From positions 62,001 to 126,000 of the forward strand of contig NZ_JANDMF010000003.1 of the NCBI RefSeq assembly GCF_031626875.1: DNA of 64,000 bases, in the 5' to 3' direction. This document shows, one piece after another, positions 52,006 through 61,374 of the stretch (its first letter is position 1; the number at the start of each line of letters is the position of its first letter). The notes beneath the pieces were generated by a model. The model was not told the origin of the DNA and made no database searches. It worked only from the letters and a program-made list of their open reading frames with translations. Source of the stretch: Clostridium sp031626875. Lineage in GTDB: Bacteria; Bacillota; Clostridia; Clostridiales; Clostridiaceae. The position numbers and the translations under genes were made by a program.

Positions 52006-54106
52006 TTTCTATAGCCTCCATAATCCATTCAGGTGTTACAGGGATTTTACCTACCTTTATGCCTAATGCATTTTCTATTGCATTTGCATAAGCTGGTGCT
52101 GTTCCAACTAAGGTCAACTCTCCAGCCCCTTTTGCTCCAAATGGACCAAGATCACAAGGATTATCAACTAGTTCATTTTTCATATTCACAACATCCTTTG
52201 AAGTTGGAATAATATAATCTGTTATACTATGTTGTTTTATCCTTCCTTCATCATCACAGTCCATATTTTCACAAGAACCATATCCAAGACCTTGTATTAC
52301 ACCACCTTGTATTTGACCTTCTATAATAGTCTCATCTATTGGAATTCCTATATCATAAACTGTATATATTCCTTTAACTTCTATAACAGCTGTTATGATA
52401 TTCACTTCAAGTTCTACAATATTTATCCCCCATGAATAACTTGGATAAGCATCACCATTAAACTTTGTTATATTCCAAGGTATCAAGTCTGGATGTTTAT
52501 AGTTTTCTTCTATTTCTTGTTCTTGTCCATTTTTCCAATTAACCTTAAGTCTATTAGCTGCTCTTTCCAAAAGTTTCCCAACTACCATTATTGATCTTGA
52601 AGCTACTGTTGGTCCTGAATCTGGAACTCTATCTGTATCTGGATTTTCATACTTTATGTCTTCATAATCTATATCTAAAACCTTAGCAACTATTTTCTTA
52701 AATGTGGTTTGAAGGCCTTGCCCCATATCTGTATTTGCCACTAATATTTCCACTTTTCCATCTTTATCTTTTAAAAGTTTAACCTTAGCTTTTATAAAAT
52801 CCCTTTCTCCACTACCTGTAAATCCGCATCCATGCAAGAATAAAGATATCCCTATTCCCTTTTTCATAATTCCATCTTCCTTAGAATACTTTTTGTATTT
52901 TTCACTAAAGTTACTTATTTTTTCAGCCTTTTTTAGCATTTCTTCAAGCTTTATATCATAGGTAAATTTCCCACCAGTACAGGTATCATCACCTGTTTTT
53001 ACAAAATACTTCTTTTTAAATTCTAAAGGAACAATACCTATTTCATTTGCTATATGTGCCATATGGGTTTCTATCCCAAATATACTTTGTGGTCCACCAA
53101 AACCTCTAAAGGCTCCTGTTGGAATAGTATTTGTTTTAGCAACACGACCTTTGACCCTAATATTAGGTATGTTATAAACTCCTGTTGCACAGAGAAGTGA
53201 CCTTTGAAGTACAACAGAAGATAATGTCTTATATGCTCCACCATTTAATGTTATATTTATATCCATACCAATTAGATTGTTATCTTTATCTAAAAAGCTT
53301 TTGTACTTTAGTAAAGCTGGATGTCTTTTTGGTGTAAAAGACATATCTTCAATCCTATCTAATAAAAGTTTTACTGACTTTTTTGTTTTATATGCTGCAA
53401 CAGCCACTTGTGCTCCTAAAAGGGAGGGGTAATCTTCTTTTCCTCCAAAGCCTCCTCCTGTAGTTGTTTGAACTATCCTTACTTTATTTTCTTCACATCC
53501 TAAAGCTTGCACAACTGCTCCTTTAACATAGTAAGGACACTGCATAGTTCCATAAACTGTTGCTTTTCCATCTTCATATACCCCAACAACTCCTTGAGTT
53601 TCTAAGTATGCTTGTTCTTGATAACCTGTATAAAACTCTTCTTCTATTATTTTTACTCCATTTTTTATTGCTTGTTTTATATTTCCTTTTTTATACCTAT
53701 ATTCTGACAAACATTCTTCGTATTTTTTTAAATCAAGTACAGGCTCTCTTTCTTCATATTCTACTTTTATTTCATTTAAGATATTTAATACTTCTTGAAT
53801 GTCAGGCCCTACAATTAAAAGTATAGGCTCTCCTATATAATTAACTTCTTTATCTGAAAAGATTGGCATATCATTTTCAATTATCTTAACCTTATTTATT
53901 CCTGGTACATCTTCTCCTTGAACTACAAAGTATCCATCTTTTAAATTTGGGATAATTATATTTTTGATAGCAGCCTTTGCTTTTTCTGAGCGCAATGTCT
54001 TGGCAAATAAACTATCTTTAAACTTAATATCAGCTATATATTTAGCCTCACCTTGAACCTTTATTTGATGATCAGATTTTTTAACTGACTTTCTTATACT
54101 CTCCAT
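51998..54106 (-). CDS. Xanthine dehydrogenase molybdopterin-binding subunit
   Basis: 702 aa Mo hydroxylase catalytic subunit. Motifs include VVQGEDVPGINKVKI, TTTGGGFGGKEDYPSLLGAQ, PTGAFRGFGGPQSIFGIETH, the catalytic Glu in GAKGAGELTLVG and the cofactor loop NTDMGQGLQTTFKKI. Together with the next two genes it forms a three-subunit enzyme of the E. coli XdhABC type, distinct from the fused XdhD further down. The presence of two hydroxylases suggests two substrates or steps, such as xanthine and hypoxanthine/urate-related purines. ATG after GGAGG. Confidence 0.92.
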   Translation of the reverse strand: MESIRKSVKKSDHQIKVQGEAKYIADIKFKDSLFAKTLRSEKAKAAIKNIIIPNLKDGYFVVQGEDVPGINKVKIIENDMPIFSDKEVNYIGEPILLIVGPDIQEVLNILNEIKVEYEEREPVLDLKKYEECLSEYRYKKGNIKQAIKNGVKIIEEEFYTGYQEQAYLETQGVVGVYEDGKATVYGTMQCPYYVKGAVVQALGCEENKVRIVQTTTGGGFGGKEDYPSLLGAQVAVAAYKTKKSVKLLLDRIEDMSFTPKRHPALLKYKSFLDKDNNLIGMDINITLNGGAYKTLSSVVLQRSLLCATGVYNIPNIRVKGRVAKTNTIPTGAFRGFGGPQSIFGIETHMAHIANEIGIVPLEFKKKYFVKTGDDTCTGGKFTYDIKLEEMLKKAEKISNFSEKYKKYSKEDGIMKKGIGISLFLHGCGFTGSGERDFIKAKVKLLKDKDGKVEILVANTDMGQGLQTTFKKIVAKVLDIDYEDIKYENPDTDRVPDSGPTVASRSIMVVGKLLERAANRLKVNWKNGQEQEIEENYKHPDLIPWNITKFNGDAYPSYSWGINIVELEVNIITAVIEVKGIYTVYDIGIPIDETIIEGQIQGGVIQGLGYGSCENMDCDDEGRIKQHSITDYIIPTSKDVVNMKNELVDNPCDLGPFGAKGAGELTLVGTAPAYANAIENALGIKVGKIPVTPEWIMEAIENE

Positions 54107-54148
54107 AACTCTTCCTCCAAAACTTTAAGCATATGTAAGGAATTCAGC

Positions 54149-55234
54149 TTAAAATATATTTTCTATGGCTTTTTTAGGACATCTAGATTGACATAATCCA
54201 CATCCAAAACATTCACTTTCTTTAACTGCTACTTTCCCATCTTCACTACTTATAGCAAAATAAGGACATATTTTTTCACATAACTTACAATTTACACATT
54301 TATCATAATTAATTAATGGATAAATAGGATCATACTTTACATCTCCAGTTTGCAATTCTGTATTTATCACTTCTTTTATTGAATTAAATCCATACTTCTC
54401 TAATGCTTCTGGTAGATCATCTATTATCTTTTTATATAAGTCTTTACCTTTAAGCATTGCAGCAGATAACATTTGAACAGCACTAGCTCCTGCAAGTAAA
54501 AATTCTATTACATCATCTGCTGTTGAGATTCCACCGACACCTATAATTTCACAGCTTGGTATGGCTTTTTTTATCTTATGTATAATTGCTAAGGCCATTG
54601 GCTTTACACGAGGACCTGATGTCCATGCTTCTCCTTCTTTATTTCCTAATAAGACCTTTCTTGAAGTTATATCTATTTTCATAGTAGGCCCTAAAGAATT
54701 AATAGCAACTACACCATTTCCTCCATTTTCCATAACCATTTTTGCAAATCCAATTAGATCAGGTATATGTGGACTAATCTTCATAAAAATAGGTTTCTTT
54801 GTATGTTTTCTTATAGTTTTCAAGTTTTCTTTTATTACATCTAAGTCTTTACCTACATAATGAGTAGATATTTCAAAAGCATCTGCATACTTGTCTAATT
54901 TGGGAATTAAGTAATCCATATCTTCTTTTGAGTAACCAACACTTACAATTAAGGGGGTATTTATATCTTTTTTAATCTTTGGCAGAAAGTTATCTATCCA
55001 CATCTCTGGCCCAAACTCAGACCAAAGCTCTGCATTCATTACAAAATCTTGTCCACCATATATACAAGGCTTAACTACCTCAGCGGCCTTACTTGATATA
55101 GTCTTTGTAACCATGCCTCCTACACCAAACTCTGAAATTATTTTCATTTTTTTATTATCACCAACTAATGGCCCTGAAGCTGGCATTAATGGATTTTCTA
55201 AATAGATTCCACTTATTTTTGTATTTAAATTCAT
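54149..55234 (-). CDS. PreA-like dihydropyrimidine/dihydroorotate dehydrogenase with ferredoxin domain
   Basis: 361 aa flavoprotein. Residues 1-290 are an FMN-binding TIM barrel of the dihydroorotate dehydrogenase family (NPLMPASGPLVGDNKKM, PIFMKISPHIPDLIGFAKMV, GNGVVAINSLGP, CEIIGVGGISTADDVIEFLL, AGASAVQMLSAAM). The last 55 residues hold two [4Fe-4S] motifs: CVNCKLCEKICPYFAI and CFGCGLCQSRCPKKAI, as in PreA of the NAD-dependent dihydropyrimidine dehydrogenase. No PreT partner gene is adjacent. In this setting it could reduce or oxidise a ring intermediate. The ATG at 55234 follows GGAG by 7-8 nt, 1 nt beyond the ssnA stop. Confidence 0.85.
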   Translation of the reverse strand: MNLNTKISGIYLENPLMPASGPLVGDNKKMKIISEFGVGGMVTKTISSKAAEVVKPCIYGGQDFVMNAELWSEFGPEMWIDNFLPKIKKDINTPLIVSVGYSKEDMDYLIPKLDKYADAFEISTHYVGKDLDVIKENLKTIRKHTKKPIFMKISPHIPDLIGFAKMVMENGGNGVVAINSLGPTMKIDITSRKVLLGNKEGEAWTSGPRVKPMALAIIHKIKKAIPSCEIIGVGGISTADDVIEFLLAGASAVQMLSAAMLKGKDLYKKIIDDLPEALEKYGFNSIKEVINTELQTGDVKYDPIYPLINYDKCVNCKLCEKICPYFAISSEDGKVAVKESECFGCGLCQSRCPKKAIENIF

Positions 55235-55235
55235 A

Positions 55236-56528
55236 TTATTTCTCCTTACATTTTTCCCAAACTTTTTTTGATATTTTTCTTGACTCTTTATAAATCTCAT
55301 CTTCATCTTGAAGTAGCTTGTAATCTTTTAATAATAAATTTCCTCTACACCATACATTTTTAGGTTTAAAGTTATCTAACATTCCATAGAAAAAATGACC
55401 AAATAAATTTTCTTTTGTTATAGGTGTAGGTGCATTATATTCTAAAGTTAAAAAATCTGCCTCATAACCTTCTTCTATTTTTCCAAGATTACAGTTTAGA
55501 ATTTTTCCTGCATATTCAAAATTATTTTCTATAACTTTTTTAATATTATCTAATGAATATGCAGTAGGATTTCTATATTCTGAGTGCATTCCATACATTA
55601 AATTACTGATATCTCTAGTTAAATTAAATCCTAGTCCATCGTTTCCTAATAAACATTTTATATTTCTTTTTTCAAAATCTAATACATCAGGAAGTCCAAC
55701 TGCATTATTAAGATTCGATGTAGGATTTAATGCAATATAAATATTATGACTCTTTAAAATATCCATATCACTTTCACATAAATAAATACAATGAGATAAG
55801 ATAGAATTTTCTCTAAGCAAGTCATATTTCTCTAATCTTTCAATTGGAGTTTTATTATATTTCTTAAGACTTATGATATTATCTTCACCACTTTCTCCTA
55901 TATGAATGTGTATTGGGATTCCTTTGCTTTTACTAGCTATTTTCTTTAAAGATTCATCACTTAAGGTGAAACTAGCATGCATTCCCAATAATCCTCTCAC
56001 CATATTTGAATCATTTTTACTAAATTCTATGTTTTCCTCAATACATTCATCAATTGAAAATCTATCACTTGTCTCAAAACAGAATATTCCCCTTATCCCT
56101 AATTCATCACATAAAGCTTTTTTTAATAAATTTAAACTACCCTTTATTTTTCTTCCACTAGCATGATGATCAACAACAGTAGTGACTCCATTTTTTATGA
56201 ACTCCATTCCACTTACAAGACCACTATAATAAATATCATTTTCTTCAAGCACCCTATCTAATTTCCACCATATTTGCTCTAATAGTTCCACAAAGCTGTT
56301 AGGATTAAATTTTGTCACCCATCCTCTAGCAAAGGTTGAATATATATGACTATGGCAATTTACAAGACTGGGCATCAAAATTTGTCCATTACAATCTAAA
56401 ACCTCATCTGCACCTTTAAAGTTTTCCATTTTACCTGTTTCTATTATTTGATTATCAAATAATATATAGGAATTTTCCTTAAACGAATCATAATTAAATA
56501 TATTTACATTTAGTAATGCCTTAATCAT
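55236..56528 (-). CDS. ssnA: SsnA-type aminohydrolase
   Basis: 430 aa amidohydrolase superfamily member. Metal-binding residues are in LVNCHSHIYSTFARGW (HxH), HIHIGES (His), HCIY (His) and LGNDGLGFN (Asp). The stretch HSHIYSTFARGWVTKFNP is characteristic of SsnA, the aminohydrolase linked to selenium-dependent Mo hydroxylase gene sets in E. coli and clostridia. The reaction is not firmly established; a hydrolytic deamination or ring opening in purine breakdown is likely. Its ATG overlaps the hyuA stop (ATGA), so the two are coupled. Confidence 0.88.
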   Translation of the reverse strand: MIKALLNVNIFNYDSFKENSYILFDNQIIETGKMENFKGADEVLDCNGQILMPSLVNCHSHIYSTFARGWVTKFNPNSFVELLEQIWWKLDRVLEENDIYYSGLVSGMEFIKNGVTTVVDHHASGRKIKGSLNLLKKALCDELGIRGIFCFETSDRFSIDECIEENIEFSKNDSNMVRGLLGMHASFTLSDESLKKIASKSKGIPIHIHIGESGEDNIISLKKYNKTPIERLEKYDLLRENSILSHCIYLCESDMDILKSHNIYIALNPTSNLNNAVGLPDVLDFEKRNIKCLLGNDGLGFNLTRDISNLMYGMHSEYRNPTAYSLDNIKKVIENNFEYAGKILNCNLGKIEEGYEADFLTLEYNAPTPITKENLFGHFFYGMLDNFKPKNVWCRGNLLLKDYKLLQDEDEIYKESRKISKKVWEKCKEK

Positions 56529-57817
56529 ATTTCTAATCTCCTCTGCAAGAATTGTCCTTGACCACCTAAAAATTGACTTTCTTTAACTATGAAATTTCCT
56601 TTAGAAATAGTTGCAATTATTTTACCTCTTAAAGTTTTACTATTATATATAGAGTTATCATCTATCACTTTTGTTGTTTGATTTGGATCAAAAATCACTA
56701 TATCTCCACAGGCACCAGGAATTAAAGTTCCTTTCTTTGGATACAATCCATGTATTTTTGAAGGTCCTATTGTAAATTTAGAAATTATACTTTCTCCAAA
56801 GAGTGTAAACATATTTAGGAATGAGTATTTTACTCCATCTACTCCCATTGGAATTTCACTTGTATATTTCTTGTTTTTTAACTCTTTTGCATATGGACAA
56901 TGATCTGTAGCTATTACATCAATGGCATCTATATTTTTGATCATCTTAATTCTCTCTTCTTCACTCCTTAATGGTGGTGTCATAGTGTAAAGAAAACCTT
57001 CTTCTTTTTCATATAATGAAGAGTTAAATCTAAAATAATGAGGTGCACTTTCTAATATTATGTTTGAATGTAAATCATTTGGATAACAGGTTTTTAATTT
57101 TTCTAATGTAGTGCCACAGTTAGTATGAACTATATATAAAAGTCCATCTCTAAAACTGGCTATTTCTGCAAGCTTTAGAATTTCTGTTATCTCCGAAATG
57201 GCTGGTCTAGACTTTTCATGGTCTTTTACTAAAATATTTTCTTCTTTTATCATTTCATTATTTTCTGCATGAACTAATATTCTTGTCTTAGTTTCTTTTG
57301 AATATTTCAATAACTTGTCTATATAGTAGTCTTTAGTTTGCCTATTAGTAGAAGCATAAGTTGTAAATAGTTTTATAGTAGGCATTCCAAGTAAGGCACT
57401 CTTGTTTAAAAGCTTTTTAACATTACCTTCTAAATTTCCAATTGTTACATGAAGTCCATAATCTATAACACTTTTTTGGGCTAAATCTAGCCTTGTTTCA
57501 AAAGCATTATCTAACTCACTTAAATTATTTATAGGAGCTAAAAAGTCTATAAAAGTTGTTATACCTCCCAAGGCAGCTTTCTTTGAACCATTATAGAAGT
57601 CATCTTTTGAAATATTTCTTCCAACACCTAGATTAAAGTGAACATGTGAATCTATAAAACCTGGTAAGACCATTTTTCCCTCTGCATCATATATTTCTTT
57701 ACACTCTAAGCTTGAGTTAGTTATGGTGTCTATAATTCCATTTTTTACATATAAATTGCTTTTAATAAAACTTCCTTCTAAATATAATCTTCCATTTAAT
57801 ATTCCTAAATCAAAAAT
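56525..57817 (-). CDS. hyuA: Dihydropyrimidinase/hydantoinase-like amidohydrolase with ATT start
   Basis: 430 aa cyclic amidohydrolase (D-hydantoinase/dihydropyrimidinase type). Metal ligands are in GFIDSHVHFNLG (HxH), HAENNEMIKEE, HTNC and the Asp in VIATDHCPYAKE; the usual bridging Lys position lies near MPTIKLFTTY. The frame extends 48 codons upstream of its first ATG (57673) and encodes FDLGILNGRLYLEGSFIKSN, the normal N-terminus (usually MFDL...). The codon at the Met position is ATT (57815-57817), exactly 7 nt after AGGAGG (57825-57830); no ATG, GTG or TTG is available in frame there. So translation probably starts at AUU, or an ATG was lost. First gene of its operon, after a strong terminator. 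Confidence 0.85.
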   Translation of the reverse strand: MFDLGILNGRLYLEGSFIKSNLYVKNGIIDTITNSSLECKEIYDAEGKMVLPGFIDSHVHFNLGVGRNISKDDFYNGSKKAALGGITTFIDFLAPINNLSELDNAFETRLDLAQKSVIDYGLHVTIGNLEGNVKKLLNKSALLGMPTIKLFTTYASTNRQTKDYYIDKLLKYSKETKTRILVHAENNEMIKEENILVKDHEKSRPAISEITEILKLAEIASFRDGLLYIVHTNCGTTLEKLKTCYPNDLHSNIILESAPHYFRFNSSLYEKEEGFLYTMTPPLRSEEERIKMIKNIDAIDVIATDHCPYAKELKNKKYTSEIPMGVDGVKYSFLNMFTLFGESIISKFTIGPSKIHGLYPKKGTLIPGACGDIVIFDPNQTTKVIDDNSIYNSKTLRGKIIATISKGNFIVKESQFLGGQGQFLQRRLEI

Positions 57818-57893
57818 AGTAACTCCTCCTCTCTATGAATATAGATATTTTTGATTTTCTCTCTTTATCACTTAATAACAATATAATTTTCTA

Positions 57894-57938
57894 TAAAAAA
57901 AGAGGTCTTATTTTACATTCATAAAATAAGACCTCTTT
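57894..57938 (-). terminator. Strong terminator between mocA-like gene and hyuA
   Basis: A perfect 17 bp stem AAAGAGGTCTTATTTTA / TAAAATAAGACCTCTTT with a 6-nt loop and a run of A on the left (U tract on the minus strand). It splits the cluster into an upstream (ygeX to mocA) and a downstream (hyuA to ridA) transcript. Confidence 0.9.
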
Positions 57939-57978
57939 GTCTAAGTTATATCATATTAAATTTTTTATTTGTATTAGA

Positions 57979-58575
57979 TTATACCTTTGTATCCAAAAAC
58001 AGGCAAGACTTTTTTGCTTCTTTTCTTATAGCAATATAATCTTCTTGAGTATCTACATCCATTAAAATCCACTTATCTTTTATATTTAAATATTTACACT
58101 TCTTTGTGCTCAAGTATTTTTTTAAATTAGAATCATCATTTTCCTTTAATATTTCATCTATAAATTTACTCTTTATCAGAATTGGATGTCCACCTCTGTT
58201 ATTAAAACTTGGAATGATAACCTCACCATCTTCTACTACTATTCTTTTCACTACATCTTTTTTTATTAATGGATAATCTCCTGGAGTGATTAAAAACCTT
58301 TTTTCTTCAACATATTGTATTCCTTTCTTTACAGATGAAAACATACCTTTATGAAAATCTTCATTAAACACAACTTTTACTTTTGAGTAACCTTCAACTA
58401 ATTTGTGAATTTTTTCTTGTTGATATCCACTAACTACTATTATTTTATTACATTCATCATATAAAGATTCTATACATCTTTTTAATATTGGCTTATTATT
58501 AATTTTCAGTTCCATTTTGAAAGCATTGGCTCTACTTGAATAACCTGCTGCTAAAATAACTCCATCTACATTCAT
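57979..58575 (-). CDS. MocA-like nucleotidyltransferase (molybdenum cofactor cytidylyltransferase type)
   Basis: 198 aa nucleotidyltransferase with the signature VILAAGYSSRANAFKMELKI (LAAG-SSRMG-K-L-like), LITPGDYPLIKKDVVKRI and FNNRGGHPILIKSKFI. It corresponds to YgfJ/MocA in E. coli, which makes the cytosine-dinucleotide form of the molybdenum cofactor. Beside two Mo hydroxylases this role is plausible. It is the last gene before the terminator; ATG after AAGGAT. Confidence 0.85.
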   Translation of the reverse strand: MNVDGVILAAGYSSRANAFKMELKINNKPILKRCIESLYDECNKIIVVSGYQQEKIHKLVEGYSKVKVVFNEDFHKGMFSSVKKGIQYVEEKRFLITPGDYPLIKKDVVKRIVVEDGEVIIPSFNNRGGHPILIKSKFIDEILKENDDSNLKKYLSTKKCKYLNIKDKWILMDVDTQEDYIAIRKEAKKSCLFLDTKV

Positions 58576-58594
58576 AAATTCTATCCTTTTTAAT

Positions 58595-60178
58595 TTACAA
58601 TTTTATTAAAGTTCCAAAATTTCCATTAAAATATTCACCATTTTTCAATACTATATTTCCATTTACTATTACATATGAGATTCCTTTAGGATATTGCTTA
58701 GGTTCTATAAATGTACCCTTATCTATAATTTTATTTTTATCAAATATCACTATATCAGCTTTATATCCTGGTGCTATACAACCTCTATTTTTTATTCCAA
58801 TTGTAGCTGCAGATTTATATGTCATCTTGTAAATAGCTTCTTCTAATGATAAAACTTTAAGTTCTCTAACATATCTTCCAAGTCCTCTTGGAAAAGCTCC
58901 ATATACTCTTGGATGTGGTTTGCCTCCCAAAAGTCCATCTGTACAAAAATTTTGCTCTGGTCTTTTCATAAATTTGATTAAAATATCTTCTGATCCATAA
59001 TAATCAATCATCCCCACAGCATTTTCTTCTTCAATAAGTAAATCTAAAGCAGCTTCAACTGGATCTTTCATTCTCATATCTCCAAGTTCTTTTAAATTTT
59101 TACCTATTACATCCTTGTTTTTATCTTTTTTTACTGAAGTTATATATATACCTTCTATTCCTGCAAATTCAACAAAGTTGTCCCAATTACAATCTGTCTC
59201 ATAGATTTCTTTTATTATTTGACTTCTTAAATCTTTGGACTTTATTCTTTCCAACATTTTGTTGGCTCCACCATTATGCACCCATGGTGGAATTATAACA
59301 CTAAGCATTGTACTTCCTGCTTCATAAGGGTATTGATCAAAGGAAATTTTTACTCCTTCTCTTTCTGCTTCTTCAATTAAAGCTATCATTTCATCTGCTT
59401 TATGCCAATTATTTTTGCCACAGATTTTAAAATGAGAAAAATGTATTTTTACTTTGCTTTCTTTACCTATTCTTATTATCTCTTTCATAGAGTCAATGAT
59501 ATCATTAGCCTCACTTCTTTGATGGACAACAAAAATCTTATTATATTCAGCAACTACTTTACAAAGTTCAATAAGTTCTTCTGTTTCACCATAGGTACAT
59601 GGGATATATATAAGACCTGAAGATAACCCAATTGCACCTGCTTCAAGTTCTCTTCTTAAGATTGACTTCATCTTCTCTATATCTTCTTTACTAGCTTTAT
59701 TAGATGAAAGCCCCATTGACTCCATTCTAATATTTCCATGAGGCGCGAGATAGCACACATTAGATACTACCCCTTTTTCTTCTATTTCATTAAAATAATC
59801 TTGAACCTTATTATAATTCCAAGAAATATCATCACTATCTCCTTCGAGACCACTTAGATTTTTTCTCCAATCTTTAATAAATTCAGTTGGAAGTGGAGCC
59901 ATGGATATTCCATCTTGTCCTAAAACCTCTGTAGTAATTCCTTGAAATATTTTAGGCTTAATGTCTCCATCACTTAATATCTTTAAATCAGAATGACTAT
60001 GTGTATCAATAAATCCTGGAGCGACTATTAGTCCATCTGCATTTAACACATAGTCTACTTTTCGTTCTTTTAAATCACCTATTTCTTGAATAATATCTTC
60101 ATCTATTATAATATCTTGTACATATCCATTTTTTTTAGTTCCATCTATTATAGTTCCACCACTTATCATCCATCTCAT
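58595..60178 (-). CDS. D-aminoacylase-like amidohydrolase
   Basis: 527 aa amidohydrolase of the N-acyl-D-amino-acid deacylase group. Visible are GFIDTHSHSDLKIL (HxH), ITTEVLGQDGISMAPLP with the cysteine position replaced by Gly-Gln-Asp, AGAIGLSSGLIYIPCTYGET, HQRSEANDIIDSM, HFSHFKICG and FCTDGLLGGKPHPRVYGAFP. In this cluster it may hydrolyse an N-acyl or ureido intermediate such as an oxidised purine breakdown product; the assignment to a precise step is inference. GAGGAA lies before ATG; it begins 3 bp after the ygeY stop. Confidence 0.85.
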   Translation of the reverse strand: MRWMISGGTIIDGTKKNGYVQDIIIDEDIIQEIGDLKERKVDYVLNADGLIVAPGFIDTHSHSDLKILSDGDIKPKIFQGITTEVLGQDGISMAPLPTEFIKDWRKNLSGLEGDSDDISWNYNKVQDYFNEIEEKGVVSNVCYLAPHGNIRMESMGLSSNKASKEDIEKMKSILRRELEAGAIGLSSGLIYIPCTYGETEELIELCKVVAEYNKIFVVHQRSEANDIIDSMKEIIRIGKESKVKIHFSHFKICGKNNWHKADEMIALIEEAEREGVKISFDQYPYEAGSTMLSVIIPPWVHNGGANKMLERIKSKDLRSQIIKEIYETDCNWDNFVEFAGIEGIYITSVKKDKNKDVIGKNLKELGDMRMKDPVEAALDLLIEEENAVGMIDYYGSEDILIKFMKRPEQNFCTDGLLGGKPHPRVYGAFPRGLGRYVRELKVLSLEEAIYKMTYKSAATIGIKNRGCIAPGYKADIVIFDKNKIIDKGTFIEPKQYPKGISYVIVNGNIVLKNGEYFNGNFGTLIKL

Positions 60179-60181
60179 ATC

Positions 60182-61372
60182 TTATTCCTCTAATCCTAAT
60201 AAGACTTCCATTATTTTATGATATCCATTACATGCACTCACTAGATCTTCTATTTCTATATATTCATCTATGGTATGAGCTATATTTTCCTTTGATGGAC
60301 CAAATCCTATAGTTTTAATATTAGCTTCTCCAGCATAATGACTTCCATTTGTACAGAAAGAATAATTAGTTATCTTTGGAGTTAATCCTATTTTCTTTAA
60401 TCCTTTAAATACATCTTGTACAAACTTTTCACTTTCTTCATAACACCAAGCTGGGAAGAATCTTTCACCTTCAATAGTTTCTCCTGTATGACACTTTTCA
60501 GTTCCTTTAGCATAAGAAACCTTATAATTTATACTAGAATCTTCACTTTTCAATTCTTCAATTAATTTAATTATAGGTTCTAATACTCCTTCCTTAGTTT
60601 CGTGAACTAATAATCTTCTGTCATAGGTGACTTTGCAATAACTTGGTACAACTGATGCTCCTGGATAAGGTGATGATTTAATGTCTGTAAGTTCTAAAAT
60701 TCCTTTTCCTAAAAATTTATCCTCTTCATATTGAATTTCTTGAAGCTTATTTATTATTTTAGACATGGTATAAACAGCGTTAACTCCTTTTTCTGGATTA
60801 GCTGAGTGTGCTGGCACCCCAAAAGTTTCAACTATAATTTCAGCTCTTCCACGTTGGCCTATTTTTAAATTTAGTTCTGAAGCTTCACCAATTACCACAT
60901 AGTCAGGTTTTACAATTTCACTTATATTTCTTGATGCAACACCTTCAAAACATTCTTCATGAACAACTCCTGATATATATATTTCTCCAGGGAAATCTCT
61001 ATTATTGCCCTTAGCAAAACATTCAGCGGCTATTATCATAGCTGCTAAGGAACCTTTCATATCAGAAGTGCCTCGTCCATAAATCTTGTTATGAAAATTC
61101 TCAGCCCCAAATGGATCATGGGTCCATTCATCTCTATTGCCTATTGGAACTGTATCAATATGTGCATCAAAAAGCACTTTATTCCCTGGCTTGTTCCCTT
61201 TTATTTTTCCTATTATACTTCCATACTTATCTATAATAACTTCATCAAAACCTAAGGATTTCATGTTTTCTTCAAGACATCTAACAACCTTTCCTTCATT
61301 TCCTGAATAACTCTCAATCCTAATAATATCTTCACAAAGTTTTATTAACTTCTCTTTTCTGACCTTCTCCAC
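60182..61372 (-). CDS. ygeY: YgeY-family M20 hydrolase
   Basis: 396 aa zinc-dependent M20 family hydrolase. Metal ligands are in LFDAHIDTVPIG, GRGTSDMKGSLAAMI, HEECFEGVASR (catalytic Glu) and the C-terminal GPSKENIAHTIDEYIEIEDL; RGRAEIIVETFGVPAHSANP is the dimerisation domain boundary. The family is described as a selenium-metabolism-linked hydrolase because it occurs with Mo hydroxylase and ygeX genes. It probably cleaves an amide of an open-chain intermediate. The start is GTG, overlapping the guaD end by near contact (2 nt gap). Confidence 0.88.
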   Translation of the reverse strand: MEKVRKEKLIKLCEDIIRIESYSGNEGKVVRCLEENMKSLGFDEVIIDKYGSIIGKIKGNKPGNKVLFDAHIDTVPIGNRDEWTHDPFGAENFHNKIYGRGTSDMKGSLAAMIIAAECFAKGNNRDFPGEIYISGVVHEECFEGVASRNISEIVKPDYVVIGEASELNLKIGQRGRAEIIVETFGVPAHSANPEKGVNAVYTMSKIINKLQEIQYEEDKFLGKGILELTDIKSSPYPGASVVPSYCKVTYDRRLLVHETKEGVLEPIIKLIEELKSEDSSINYKVSYAKGTEKCHTGETIEGERFFPAWCYEESEKFVQDVFKGLKKIGLTPKITNYSFCTNGSHYAGEANIKTIGFGPSKENIAHTIDEYIEIEDLVSACNGYHKIMEVLLGLEE

Positions 61373-61374
61373 TA

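Noticed and set aside
35386..57938. Similar AAAGAGGT...ACCTCTTT hairpins at 35391 and 57899 as a dispersed repeat
   Set aside because: Only the outer 8 bp agree; loops and inner stems differ, and both sit as terminators after operons, so chance or convergent terminator sequence is enough.
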